Positions 32,791-45,700 of a stretch of DNA of 64,000 nucleotides are shown here, piece after piece. The stretch's first letter is position 1; every line of letters starts with the position of its first letter. The position numbers and the translations under genes are program-made. The notes beneath the pieces are model-generated. The model made no database searches. It was given only the letters and a program-made list of their open reading frames with translations, and was not told the origin of the DNA. The stretch covers positions 26,564,151 to 26,628,150 of the forward strand of contig CM026422.1 of the NCBI GenBank assembly GCA_014871385.1. The letters run 5' to 3'. Source of the stretch: Ceratodon purpureus (lineage: Eukaryota > Streptophyta > Bryopsida > Pseudoditrichales > Ditrichaceae).

Positions 32791-34277
32791 TCACTGTTCT
32801 TCTAGTTGATTTTTGCCTTTTCGAGAAGACTCAGAGTCCACTTCCTCGTCGTCCACTTTATTACACCTCTCCTCCTCTGATATAGTTCTTGCAATATCGT
32901 TTTCCTTTAGCGGACGGTATTCAGACGTCTCTCCGTATTTTGGAGGTGACTCTACCGGAGGCATGCCCATTTTATTACGCGACTCAGCAGCTGTACAATT
33001 CCCATCCACTAATCCGACCTGGGCCGCCCATTTCCCAACGTCTACAACACCATCCACAGAGAGTCCCCTCTCATACTCCCATTTCTGTAATGCTGTGTAC
33101 AACATCCCTCCTGTTTTTGAAATCGTAGTCGTTGGAGAACTGGTAGGGTAGATATTTGATGCGGTGCTACTCTCTGTAGGATAGTACGAATTCTTTAATG
33201 CATCTTCACTGTCTTCATTACTTTCTCGAAGGGTTCGCAAATAGGCCGGGTTCTCATACATGAGGGGATCATCTATGTCGTCGTCGCTAAGAACTATAAC
33301 TTCATTGTTAACAACCTGGTTAACAGCATCCAGCGGAGAGGGCTCCTTGCGTTCTAAACCGTCGTCACTAACGTGGCCAGACTGACGAACAGAGTTTGAT
33401 ATGTTTTTGTTATGATCATTGATGACCAATGCCCCCACGTTCACAACCTGCCCTGTAACCGGAATCGCAATCTTAGGCTCTGTTTTATCCTCCATTGATT
33501 CGTTGACTCCCACATTGCCAACCTCATTGTAGAACTCATGCACTTCATACTCCTTTGTTGAATCGACGTTTTCTGTTACCACACCATCGGCAATGTCCTC
33601 ACGTACCTCTTGTCCTGCAACGCGGTTTTCAAGAATGTCTTCTATTCTGGGGTTGAAAATGTCATCGACGAGAGGTGGAATTTGACAATCCAATAGTGTG
33701 TCAATATTTGTGTCAATGTCCATGGGGTCGTCCAAAGTTTCCTCATTCACCTCCTGGCACGGATTGCTCCCTACCGCTTCCCCGACGGTACCATAAGCTT
33801 GAACACCTCCAAATTCATCACCTCGTACATCAAGTTCCTGTCCTGGACGGTCTTCAATCCTCGCACTTCCCACCGGGTTGAAATTGTGGTAAGTTACTGG
33901 CACAAGTTCTTCAGAAGATTCCGAGAGAACAAGTGGAATTCCCGAGAATAGTCCTGCTGAAGTAAATGATACAGGGCACAATCCAGGGAATTATCAGTTT
34001 CCAAGACAAATACACTCTCTATAATGCAATCCCTATGTGGTGCGAGCTCCTCACATTACATGGTAGATCAAAGGTGTTTTTCCACTCAGACAGTTTGAGA
34101 CAATATGCATTAAATAAGGTAAATTGCCGACTGTTTGTATCTGTCTTTGTAAATGACTAAGCATATGTCAATGATTCCGTGTTCTATTCGCACTATTACA
34201 ATTCAGTTGACTTATGTAATCTCACCTCCGTCTGTGCCATCTGTTGATGCCGATACAAAACTAAAGGAGGACGACAT
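32791..34277 (-). CDS. Acidic accessory protein, two exons, ~404 residues
   Basis: Exon 1 is 34226-34277 (ATG at 34277, MSSSFSFVSAS), ending at a GTGAG donor. Exon 2 is 32791-33953 after an acceptor TTACTTCAGCAG; joining keeps the frame (TDGTDGG to LFSGIPL). The protein is acidic and probably disordered, with IVLSDDDIDDP resembling a SUMO-interacting motif (hydrophobic core followed by acidic residues) and a lysine-rich end. SUMO binding is inference. No enzyme domain seen. Splicing is predicted only from sequence. Confidence 0.5.
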
Positions 34278-35943
34278 GTTCTCTTCGATGTTTTCTTCTT
34301 AAAAAACCTGCAAAAACGTCATCACAGAAGTTTACAACAAGATTTCACACAACTTGAACAATGTGAAGGAAGTATTTGTGGAGAGACAACATGCTTCAGC
34401 AATGGCTACAAGTACTTTCGGACAATGTCAAATGAAAACAGAGATATACAACACATGTTGGGAGGCCACATGTTAAGTTCAGCCAAAGGATAAGAGAACA
34501 AGTCGTGTACAGAGCATTGGACAAAACGCAGCACGCAGTTCTACTCACCTTCAACTGAAACTATTACAATTTCCAAATGAACGCACATATACCAGTCTCC
34601 AATATGCCCGAGCACAATCGAATGTTTTCCTTCAAACTGTTGCCTCCTTCGAACTCCACATCGCTAGAGACTACGCACTCTCCACCGCACTCTTTGCTTC
34701 AATCCTTAACACAGTAGAGTCATGGGTTAATATGATGTTTATAACACTGTACAATCACAGTCCAAAATTGCGGCATACCCATTGGCTGAAACCATTGGTA
34801 CGAAATGTACGTGACAGTCTAAATGGAAGATACTAATGTTCTATCTTCAACCGAGGCCTCTGAAAATTGCCTCAAACGAACATTTCATTCCGTCCAATTA
34901 ATCATTCAAAATGACTTGAAAGCACGAGTTAAACCACTCATATGATATTCTAAGTTCAGGACCACAGATAATGACATCTAAAAACTTCAGGGAATGGATG
35001 TTGTAATTGCTCTACCCATAAGTGCCAGTCACTCATAATTTTCAAGCCGCAAATGCAAGCATGGAGCAAGACATCACTTCTTACCTGGAAAGCTATGGTC
35101 AGCGTGTGGTCATGAGTGTACACGGTTATGAGGGTGGAGGCCTACTCATCAGTTTCAATCATCTCACTATTATACGATTTTCCCCAAAAGCCACAGTAAC
35201 ATTTCGCAATCCAATTATTACTTTTCATGTTTCAGTTTAGCACCTTGGCATGGAACTTCACACATATGAATTGATTAAGCCCACTAAGTGTATTCTCTGC
35301 TCGTCTTGTGATACAGCTGTGCTGTTCACAGGTTTCAAAGGAAATGACAATATGAATTTCTTCTATTTTACACCTTCAACTACGATGGTTTAAATAATAA
35401 TATTGCCTCTTTGCATAAATCTGAAAAATAATAATATAAATAATTAAACAATAACAGAAAGATTATTCCATTTCCACCTACGTGGCAAAGGTAATTCATT
35501 AATTTCGGTTATTGCTGAAGGAAAATATGCACCGTACTCTGTTCAATAAATGAGAAAATGATTGAATCAACAGAGCAAGGCACTCTTCGTTCTTCTCATA
35601 GTCGTGCGTTCAAGATTACAGAGTTTGTACCTTTGTGTCTGCCTGAATGAGTAGTTCAGTATGGTCACTTACGTTCAGATTCCGAGAATGTTCTGATGAT
35701 GTTTACATCGACGATCTCTCTATGAAAAATCCTCTGATTCCTCTTATCAGAAACACGTGCCACGAATCAAACACTGAACTTCTCACGGTTGTGCTACTGA
35801 GAAACAATTGCAAAATTCGTCTAAATGAAGTCATTGCAGAATTAACACTCTGTAGTAAGGAATTAAAGTTCATATAGAAATGTAATGCAACAGCAACTGC
35901 TGATTATTTTCAGTATGTGCAAGTACCATGTGTCTCTTTTGCG
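34278..35943. other. Non-coding spacer downstream of TNP2
   Basis: Contains the promoter of the acidic gene and the 3' region of the transposase gene. No ORF supported. Confidence 0.45.
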
Positions 35944-38900
35944 TCATGAACGTGACTTCTGTTTCCCTCTGCCGGTACTGTTTCTTGGATGTGAAGGTCG
36001 ATTACGCTCCCGTCTATATTGCAATTCTAGACTCTGAAGAGCCAAAGCATTTTCAGCTTCATTTAGCAGTATGGCGCCAGCCAGGTCTGGCTCTGATGGC
36101 GGGTTACGTAATGTGTAACTGGGTACTACACCTGGAGTTGCAACATTGGTCGTGATGAAAAGGTCTTCGTCCTCTTCCACTGTCCTCCGAGCCCGAGCTT
36201 CCTTGCGCAAGACAACCTTCCATTGAGATCCAGGTGCGTGGAGATCATCGTCAGCAAAATAGACTTGAGTGCATTGGCTTGGAAACACGTAAGGATCCAC
36301 CGTTTTTGGAGTATTGTGCCTGAAATTCACTGTAAGGAATCCGTCTGAATCTCGTACATATGTGTCTCTCTTCAAATTGTCATAACGTTTTTTCCATGTG
36401 CATGAAAATATGATCACCGGTGTCTTGATGTCTCCGTAATCAAGGACGAAAATGTCATTCAGAACGCCCACGTAGTCTAGAACAGCCCCCTCAGACTGCT
36501 CGCTCGCTTCCAAACAAGCCACCCCCGAGTCGTATGTGTCACAGCTTCTATTGTTCATATCATCTACCCTCCAATGATTGCCGTAGGCTTGCATTTTGGA
36601 GTACCTCTTGCAGATCATATTTGGAGAGCTAGAGAGTAGAACAGTGTCATGTTCATCTGGATCTTCCATATTCAATACCATTGAGTGTATAGTGCGTTTC
36701 ATCCAATTTTCAACCGGTCCAACCGCTCCACCGCTGGATTCCCAGAGCTCTTCCCATTGCCTGCAACGAAAGGTCTGTAAATAATTAGTCATTTACAAAA
36801 GGATGATCAGCATTGCAAACAAAGCCAGCAGGTTTTCAGATTGAGCACAGACACAAGTGAAATGGCCAAACCTCGATAGCTTAAGGAAATTCTACTCTAA
36901 CAGAACTGCAAAACCGTATTGATATAGCCAGAGCATTGCTGTTAACAGAGCAAACAATATGCAAGGACAACTAACCTTACACGGAGGTAGATGACATCAA
37001 GCCAACATTCCAACAAAAAGTACGTTTACTTCTACCTGTACAATGGTGCTGTGAGGGTGTTGTTTCTCAGAACAAACTTGTGCATTGAGTCCCGCTGAGG
37101 TCGTGTTAGGATAAAATCCACAGGTGCTCCTTCCAAGACTTCAAACTCCGCACTGTCCTCTGGATCCGCGTCCCACACCCTGCGTCTAACAACGTCGAAA
37201 CCATGCATATACGATGTCGCGTATCCCATCGTTTCGTCCATTAAATAACCATGAGCAATCGACGCCTCCGGCCGAGCTCGATTTCGAACATGGTTCTTGA
37301 GAGTCATCATGTTTCGCTCAATGGGGTACATCCATCGCACCTGCGGCGGGCCTAAAATAATCAACTCATTTACAAGGTGCATGGGAAGATGAGACATCAC
37401 ATTAAAAAAGGTTGGAGGGAAGGTCATTTCCATCAGGCACATTGTTACTGCGACGTCCTCACGCAAATGTTCCTCCTGTGCCGGATCCCATACTCTGCCA
37501 CAAATCCTCCTAAAAACCCGCGAGGTTCTCATTATTGCATACCTTGTACTCTGGTCCATAAGTCCCCTTAATGCCAACGGTAATAGAGTTTGCATCAACA
37601 CATGGTAATCATGTGATTTCAATGCTCCGAACTTCTTATTCCGAATGAGTGTACCAATTTCTTCTGAACAATACCCTGTGGGAACCTTCACATTCTCCAA
37701 TCTTGTGCAGAAGATATCAAATTCTGATGGAGTCAAAACATAGTTTGCTCTTGGTTTCACCATCCTCGAAGGGTGATTTGGATCCCTTGTCATCCATAAA
37801 TGCCTACGGATGCCCTCTCTCTCCATGTCCCGTCTCACCTTGACGCTGTCTTTTTCTTTACACCCACAGATTGTCTTCAACACGTTTTTGGCGAAATTCT
37901 TTTCGCAATGCATGACATCCAGCGAATTCCTTATCTCAAGATGCTGCACATCATAACGTTAACATGGTACACAGTAAGAGCAGTACAAAGTAATAGCTGA
38001 ACCAGTAGTTTTATTTCAAATTTAAAAAAAAAATTAAAAAACATAACCAATCGAAAAGAAGCCAACAAAATATGACTGTCATATTCGAACAGCTATTGCG
38101 AGTTAGCAGCGGAATACACACATGCAATAAGCAAGCGACTATGCAAATCTGAATGCAGCGTCAATATGAAAATGTCATAAAATCAGCATCATTATCAGAA
38201 TATCATAACAGCAGCAGAGCATACTCTGAATTATCATAACATTGAACCAAATAAATGCAAAAATGGATCGACAAATCATAAAAGAAGAGGACAAAGAAAG
38301 GTTTAAAGGCTGTAAAGACTCTGTTATGCTAACAAATGAGAAAACGGCAATACTGTTGTTCGCTTTCTGGTCCATAAGTAAATCTGACTGAGATACTACT
38401 GTCATAGGTACCACTATCAGAAACAGTTACTAATTATCGATAACAATTCCGTTAACATGGTACATAGTAAGATCAGAATAAAGTAATAGCTAAACCGGTG
38501 GTTTCATATCAAATAAAAATATTAAAAATAAAACCAATCCAAAAGAAGCCAATAGAATATGACTGTCATATACGAACAGCTATTGCAAGTCAGCAGCGGA
38601 ATTCAGACATCCGATAAGCAAGCGATTATACAAATCTGAATGCAGCATCATTATGAGAATATCATAACAGCAGTATAGCAAACTCTGAATCATCAAACCA
38701 TTGTCACAAATGAAAGTAAAATTGGATCGGGAAACCAGAAGACGATGACAATCAAACGTTTAAAGGCAGTTAAGGCTCACTTACGCTGACACGTGAAAAA
38801 CCAGTGATATATCGCGGGCATACCGCAACGCTAATAATTCTCACTGAGATACTACTGTCACACGTACTACTATCATAAACATATACTATTTCTCGCAGAT

Positions 38901-41347
38901 ACTACTATCGAAAACAGATGACTACCAGAGAAATATGTACATTGTCTTATGGCAAAGAAATTCAGATACCAACATACATTCACGGCTGGATACAGGAGTA
39001 AATTGTCGGAAACAGAGTGATGTAAACCTACCTCCCAATATGGGAGCTCATAGAAGATGCTGCCTCGTTTGATACCATGTATCTTCGAGGGATCTTGTGT
39101 TTCGACCCTTCTTGTGCGAGGGTCCCTGCATGTGTGACTTTGCCGGGCACTTCTACCCCTGCTCGATTCCCCGACACCTTCAGTAACACTCGTAGCAGCA
39201 GCACACCCGGAAGGTGGAGTACGTTTTCGTTTCTTTGTATTACACCGACTCTGTTCAGGATTTCCGGTAGGTGTTGCATTGGAACCTCCTTCCTCGTTAC
39301 AACGAGACGATCCCTCCTCGGTTCCTGAATTTGAAATTCCTCTTGCCCCTGTGCACGGAGTAGATCTTGTTGTCGAATCCCTTCTTCTAGACAAGTATTG
39401 ATGGTACTCTCGTAAAGCCGCACGCTGTTGATCCGGGGTCTTTGCAGTAGGAGCTAGTCTCGTTTCAGGCAAACCGTCAAAAAATTTATCATACTCTGTA
39501 GACCTTAGGATGTGGTCTGCCCTAAGCCACCGTCTAGCATCTCTGTACGCCATCTTCTTACTGTCTAGCAAATATTTTCCACGCAATTGATCTCCGCACG
39601 GAGGGCAAGCTACGTACCCTTGATGTGCTGCTCCAGAGACGGTCCCGTAGCCAGGAAAGTCATGAGTTGTATAAAGTACTGCAGCTCTGAGAGTGAACAC
39701 GCGATCTCCCTCGGGCTTGGAGACGTCGTACGCTGGAACGCCCTCCCAAAGCTGTTTCAACTCGTCAATGAGCGGCCTAATCCACACATCGAAATATTCA
39801 AACGGTACCTGTGACCTACCAGGTATGAGCAAAGCCAACGTAGTGAAAAACTTCTTCGTTATAAGCCAAGGGGGTAAGTTGAGAAAATTAGCGAGCACAT
39901 GCCAGGCCGACCAACTTGACTTATGCAGCTTGAAGGGACAGATTCCATCGCATGAAATCTGTATTCTTACATCTCGTTCATCCCGTCCAAATCCTTTGGT
40001 GTCAAGAACTTCGGGAGGTATATTGTCTAATCGCTTCCAAGCTCGTGTGTTGGCAGGGTATCGTACCTTACCATCTGTGCTGGGGTTCTCCTTGTGCCAT
40101 CGGAGGAGCTTCGATAGGATTGGAATCCGATAGAATCTCAGTAATCTTGGTGTCACAGGGAAAAACCTGAGAACCTTCAAGGGTCTGATCCTGTTATGCA
40201 TGTCTTTGTACCTGCCCGTCCCACACTTTGGGCATTTATCCAAATCCTTTGTGTCTGGTAGATCGTACAATACGCATCCCTTGGGGCATCCATGAATATT
40301 TGTGAAGTCCAATCCCAACCTTCTAGTTAGAGTCTTGGCTTGGTAAAGTGATCCCGGTAAGCAATTATCTCCTGGAAGAATACACTTGATGGTCGCAAGT
40401 ATATCGTCTGCGGCTTTGTCGGTTATCCCCGGGTGTGTTGCGAATACATTCACAAGCATGACAGTGGCCCCTAATTTAGAATGTTTTGATCCATCAAATA
40501 GAAGATGCATCGCGTCCTCCAGAGCTCTGACATCTTTGAGCCTTTCTTCCTCCAACCTTGCAATGTCTATGTCAGCATAATTTTCTGTATGCGGTGTATT
40601 GCCAGCCGATGTAGTCCCCTGTTCTGTCTGATGAATACCGGTGCCTGTATCGCGGTTGCAATCACCATGCATAGTACTCCCAAAGCGGTCACCTGGAGAA
40701 GCACCGTGGTCGTCATGACGTTGTTGGTGATGGTCTCCTTCTCCCTCGTTACTGTCGTCCTCAACTCCCATCCTGAATTCCCCTGTTCCAGTGTTGTCGG
40801 CAGGCTGCCCCTCGTTCGGGGTTCCTTCATCGCAGTTAATTCCTGTAATATTGTCGACGGTTCCTAAAGCCGCCATGGTGATGTTGTTTAAAATGTCTTC
40901 AGTTTCGGAATATTGTTGTACCTGTTGATGGATGTGTTGCACCATTTCACGAACTTCAACTCCACTGTCTCGCTCCTGGCGCTGGTTGATCGAAGCGGCC
41001 ACCGTAGCTGTGAAATCATTCTCCCACTCCTCGTCCGAAGAGTCTGGGTCATCTGGACCTAACCAAGTCCTACACTCGGGGTATCTACCGAAGCGCAGTA
41101 AATGCTTCCCTACCTCTTCTATCTTGAATGCTTGTCCCACTCCCCGGTGATTATTACAAGGGCATGGTATTCTCCGAAAACGATATAATGCCGCTCTCCG
41201 TTTATCTCGCAGCCAGAGTTTGTCGTCACGAGCTCTGATCCTTTCGGGATCAGAAAGTGACATCCTCGTTGATTCCCTACGAAGAAATCCAGGTTCAGTT
41301 TCAAGCTTTTCTTGGCCGAGAAGAGGACAACGTTGTGTACAATACAA
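35944..41347 (-). CDS. CACTA TNP2-type transposase, three exons
   Basis: Exons 39032-41347, 37036-37943 and 35944-36760 join to 1347 codons without a stop; donors GTAGGT and GTAGAA, acceptors GTGCAG and TTGCAG. The start may be 41347 or the inner ATG at 41263. Exon 1 has the N-terminal PCPCNNHR region, an acidic linker, IHGCPKGC (~350), CPKCG, the catalytic-core start ISCDGICPF (~466), LIPGRSQVP and CPPCGD (~583): Transposase_21/TNP2. Exon 2 opens with LEIRNSLDVMHCEKN and carries DUF4218 (KSHDYHVLMQ, YPIERNMMTLK). Exon 3 carries DUF4216 (NDIFVLDYGD, VYFADD). TNP2 is thought to cut the element ends. A full domain set and open frame suggest activity. Confidence 0.9.
37958..38890. repeat. ~490-bp tandem duplication inside TNP2 intron 1
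   Basis: CGTTAACATGGTACA starts near 37956 and again near 38449. Both copies continue through AAAGTAATAGCT, AAAAGAAGCCAA and AATATGACTGTCATAT to CAAATCTGAATGCAGC. Diverged in places, so not very recent. It accounts for most of the 1088-bp intron. Confidence 0.8.
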
Positions 41348-42765
41348 CTTAGACGATGTACATTCTGCCAGTAGAGTCTAGTATACCTGAGCTGCAACGT
41401 TCCAAGTTGCAAAAACTTCTGGAACAGTAATACGCAGTCCTTAATCTTTTTACTCGAACATGGAGATATACCAAAAGTACGACTAAAGAAGAAGCAGAAG
41501 TCTCCAAATACTTTCCTGACAACACTGTTCGTTTAAACTTTTAAAAATAAAATCATTAGGTGGTAAGTTGCTTCAGTCGCAGCCATTGTTACAAGTATAC
41601 GTGGTTTGCGTCTAATATGAAAAATAATAGTTGAATTTAACAACACTCTGTATCAATGATATACAGCGATCTAAGTAGTTCCTTACAAAAAATAATAGCG
41701 TGAACTTACATTGATAGAGGAGCCTCGTACCGTCCCCAATTTGTCGTGGATAACACTTATTCTCCGACAGCTTTGTTCCTCTGCGAGATGGTCACATACT
41801 CTTCCCTATAGAAATTGTCCTGTACGAAAATAAGCCAGTATCTATTTTTCAACGTATAGTTTGATGAAATCAAATAGCAGACAATTCTTTGGGTACACTA
41901 TGTATTTAAGCAAGATAACAGAGATCAATGTACCATGATTAATTCGAAAAGATTGAGTTGCTATGTAGTCACTGCCAAAAATGTTGTAACCTTCAAACTA
42001 ATCATGTTATAAATTAGCAGCATCAGTGGTTTCATTCATGTTCTATCAACAAATAGAGTAGTATCGCAAAGTTATGAACCTAACCGTGAAACGTTCGAGG
42101 AGCCTGGTTTGCTCGGAGGTTAAAATTCCAGCGTCGCCCCACGCTGTAAAGGAAATTGAGTGACTCCAAACTGCAGAGGAAGAAGCAAAGGATTAATTCG
42201 AACTGAATACGACGAACATAGCTTCAATTGGTATAAGTTGAGACTGTATTGACTGTTTTTTTCACTGAAATCTGAGGAACTTACACTCGGCAAAACATCT
42301 CGCAGTCTCCCTATCTGGTCCTTCAAGAGTGTGTACGTGAAGCTCAGTTAGGATTGAATTCAAACGTTGAATCTCAGCAATTTTCTCATTTCATAACCAA
42401 ACCAGAGACGCAATCATAAAGAATATGGTACCCGAAATCGGTAACACTGTTTGTTAAGTATGTCGCTTTTTTGGCAAAACTTAAGTGTAATGGATATAAT
42501 TGAAGAAGACAGAAGATACTATTCACGACTGCACTTAACAAATAGTGATGACTCCGAGGGAGATGGGTACTGAAACGAAGACATCAATGGAATCAATTTG
42601 CGCATTCCCTTACCTCCACCTCGTTGCGCGGTCTCGCATGATAGAATTCCAACCTCCCAAGTGCGCGCTGATAGTCCTTAACAATTGCGAAGTGAAGATC
42701 AGTCTTTCATTTGTCGCTAAAGTTGTACGCGTCCGTGAAGGAAGTGACGAAAGGTGTCTCAAAGT
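41348..42765. promoter_or_regulatory. Divergent promoter region of TNP2 and TNPA genes
   Basis: 1.4 kb separate the start of the minus-strand TNP2 from the plus-strand TNPA ATG at 42766. No convincing ORF; any 5' UTR exons of either gene would be here. Co-regulation from one region is inference. Confidence 0.45.
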
Positions 42766-45700
42766 ATGTCTACATCTGAGGAGGAGAGCCTACACGAAGA
42801 AGAACCTGACGTTGGAGGAGGAGAGGAGGTAAACGAGTACGAGATGCAGAGGAACGCCAGAGTTGCGAGTAATTTAGCTCTTCTTCAACCCGCAGTCGAA
42901 GCGGCAAAGACTTTGTAAGTTTTCATCTTCTCGGGAAAAACCCTGTAAATTACTCCAATCACCTGACAGATTGTGACACGTGTACTTGTGGACGATGGAG
43001 ATGATATGAACTAGGTCTAATAGAGGATACCACCGAATGTACACAGAGAGTGTTGCTCATTCAGAGAGAGCTTTGTGTGAGTCCATTTGTTTGCATTGAT
43101 GTCAACTACTCGCATGTGTATGTAGAAACTCTGAAATTAGACGAGTAAAACGTAAAACGGAGGTGAAGGACAGGGTGGTAACGAATGCACCGCCCCGGCG
43201 GAGCAGTAGGCTTCATTCGGAGCAGCATGTGGACGTTTCCCTGAATTACGATTTCACCGATTCGCGGGAGACTGAGGATGAACACAACGGACGTGAATCT
43301 AACCCTACCGAACTCTGCCAACACGGTGACCGTAAGCACTCTATTTTTGCTTCTGTTGCGTCATTGACATAGTGTACTTCCGTAGAATTTTGGGACAGTT
43401 GTGTGGTTTCAGTTTTCCAACATTTTCATTTTAACTCACAGCAATAGAAACAGGGACGGCAGAAACAATAGTAGAACCATGTTGGGTTTATGGCAAATGC
43501 ATATTTTTAATTGCGACAAGATGTAACCCAGTTTCGTGAAACAGAATATTCAGATGTAGAGTATGATACACTAAACAAATGACCTAATTTTCGCCTCAAT
43601 GTTCTTATAGGGTCTGCTGACGAAGCTGTTATTGACATTTTTTTTTTTGCCACGACACTGTAGAGAACAATATCAGTCCCAGGAATGTTGATGTTGCTCC
43701 TAGGAGAAGTAGCGCATGTGCTCGCGATGTCGAAAGCGAACCTCGGAAGCGGAAATTACAATTTACCGGTTACACGGGAGCCAATGCTCTTCGGACAAGT
43801 CGGGATCAGGTTGGAGGAATTCACGAAACGAGGCATCGGCGTGATGACGTGAATATACCTCAACCGGGGCACATGTTGCCAACACCTTCATCGACGGTAA
43901 TGCAAGCACCAGTGGGATGGACGTATATCCCGGTTCCAAACAATCACCTACCAGGTGGAATGTTTGATGTATTGGGTGGCACCTCGCAGGGAAATTTTCC
44001 GAGCAATTGGGAATTTCCACGTACCTCGCAGGTCACACCAGACGCTGGGGGAGTGGACCAAGACATCGCTATCGCTGGAGAACAGAGCTTGAAATCTAAT
44101 TCGTCCTCATTACAGGAAGACTCCTTGAAAAAAAGAAGCAGACGAGCCAGCAAGCGAGAAGCGGATGAGGAAGCGAGAAGAAGAGAGAACCAGGGGTTGA
44201 GACCTTATGTTGTTCAGGTGAGACCATCTGGAATCATAGATAGTGGATGTGTCGGCCATTTAAGGTGGCAAGAATATGTTCGCAATTTAACACCTAGGAT
44301 GTTAGATAGGAGTGTTATTAAATATGAAGATCAGGACCAAAACTCTAGGGACAAACTGCGTGACTGTTTGAAAGCGAAGTTCGAATTTGTAGATTACGAT
44401 GTTACCCAGTTTTCTTTCGATACGATGATAAAGACTTGGCTTCGGAGGGATCGTGAGAGGACAAAAAGAATTCACGGAAGGGATGATAAGCCCCTAGGGA
44501 AGCTAACAGATCAGCAATGGCACACGCTGAAGCAGTATTGGGATTCTTCAGAGTATAAAGAAAAATCCGATGTAATGTCTGAAAGGAGGAAAAAAGTTGG
44601 TTTTAATCCACGGTTAGGGAGACATGGATACGCTGGCCAAGAAGCGAGAATGGTCAGTTAACTTCAGTAATCTCATCTTGAAGTCTATTCCATTTCTCTA
44701 TTATCCTTGTTGGATATAGCAGACAGAAGTTAATAGTGACTGTTTGAATTCTGTGCAGTCAACTCTTGCATTCAATTGTGCGTTTTTAGGTTCAGGATGC
44801 CATTTTTAATTATGTGTGATTGTTACACTGTAGGAAAAAGAACAGGAAAAACCTCCGACATTCACAGATGTATCAAACGACCTGAAGGCAGTTCAAGGGA
44901 GTGCTGCAAGTGAGGTACGTGAAGGAATGTCATAATTTTGAATACTACTATAATATGAAGAATAACGTAGTGGCAACTCAATTTGGTCGTAGATGATGAA
45001 GGTGGGTTTTAGCAGGTACTTATAATCGGTAACTGAAGATGGTACGCAGTCATTCCAAGAGTATGTCTATTGTTTCCGCTGTCACCATTTTTTGGGAGTA
45101 TTTGTTCGATGTTCGCAATATTAAATAAAAATTCATCACCTTCTAACAGAAAAGTTCTCTCTTCTGCTTGACATGTTATACAATTGTCCATCATTTTTTA
45201 CTGAATTGCGGAACAAGAAGATATGGTTGTTTTACTTTGTGTGCTGACTCGTAGGAAATGGAGAGGAAAACCTCAACTCGGCTATCAGCAGTGGAGCGGA
45301 ATCAAATGGAAACCAACAGGAGGTTAGAGAATTTGCAGAGTATATTAGAAAACGTACTGACTAATCTTTCAGGTAATGACGCCGGACAACATCAAAAGGT
45401 GACTCCAGTAAAAACACCCAACATCGGAGAGAACTCTGCCAAAGCTGAACACCGTAGAAGCCCGCGTGAGGGGAAATCTGCAGATTATGACTTTAGCGAA
45501 GAATGGTGGGATGAACACTGTAAAACATCTGAGGATGACGAGGAAGGAGTTGAAGAGAATGTGCGAAGGTCAAATGTCATAAGAGACCCAACCCTGAAGG
45601 TATTGCCCTAAAATTACATAATTCTGAGTGATCTTAGTGAACAAATGCCGTACTCGTTGTTGACATATGAATAAGCTAACTCTATGGGAATGACAGGTAT

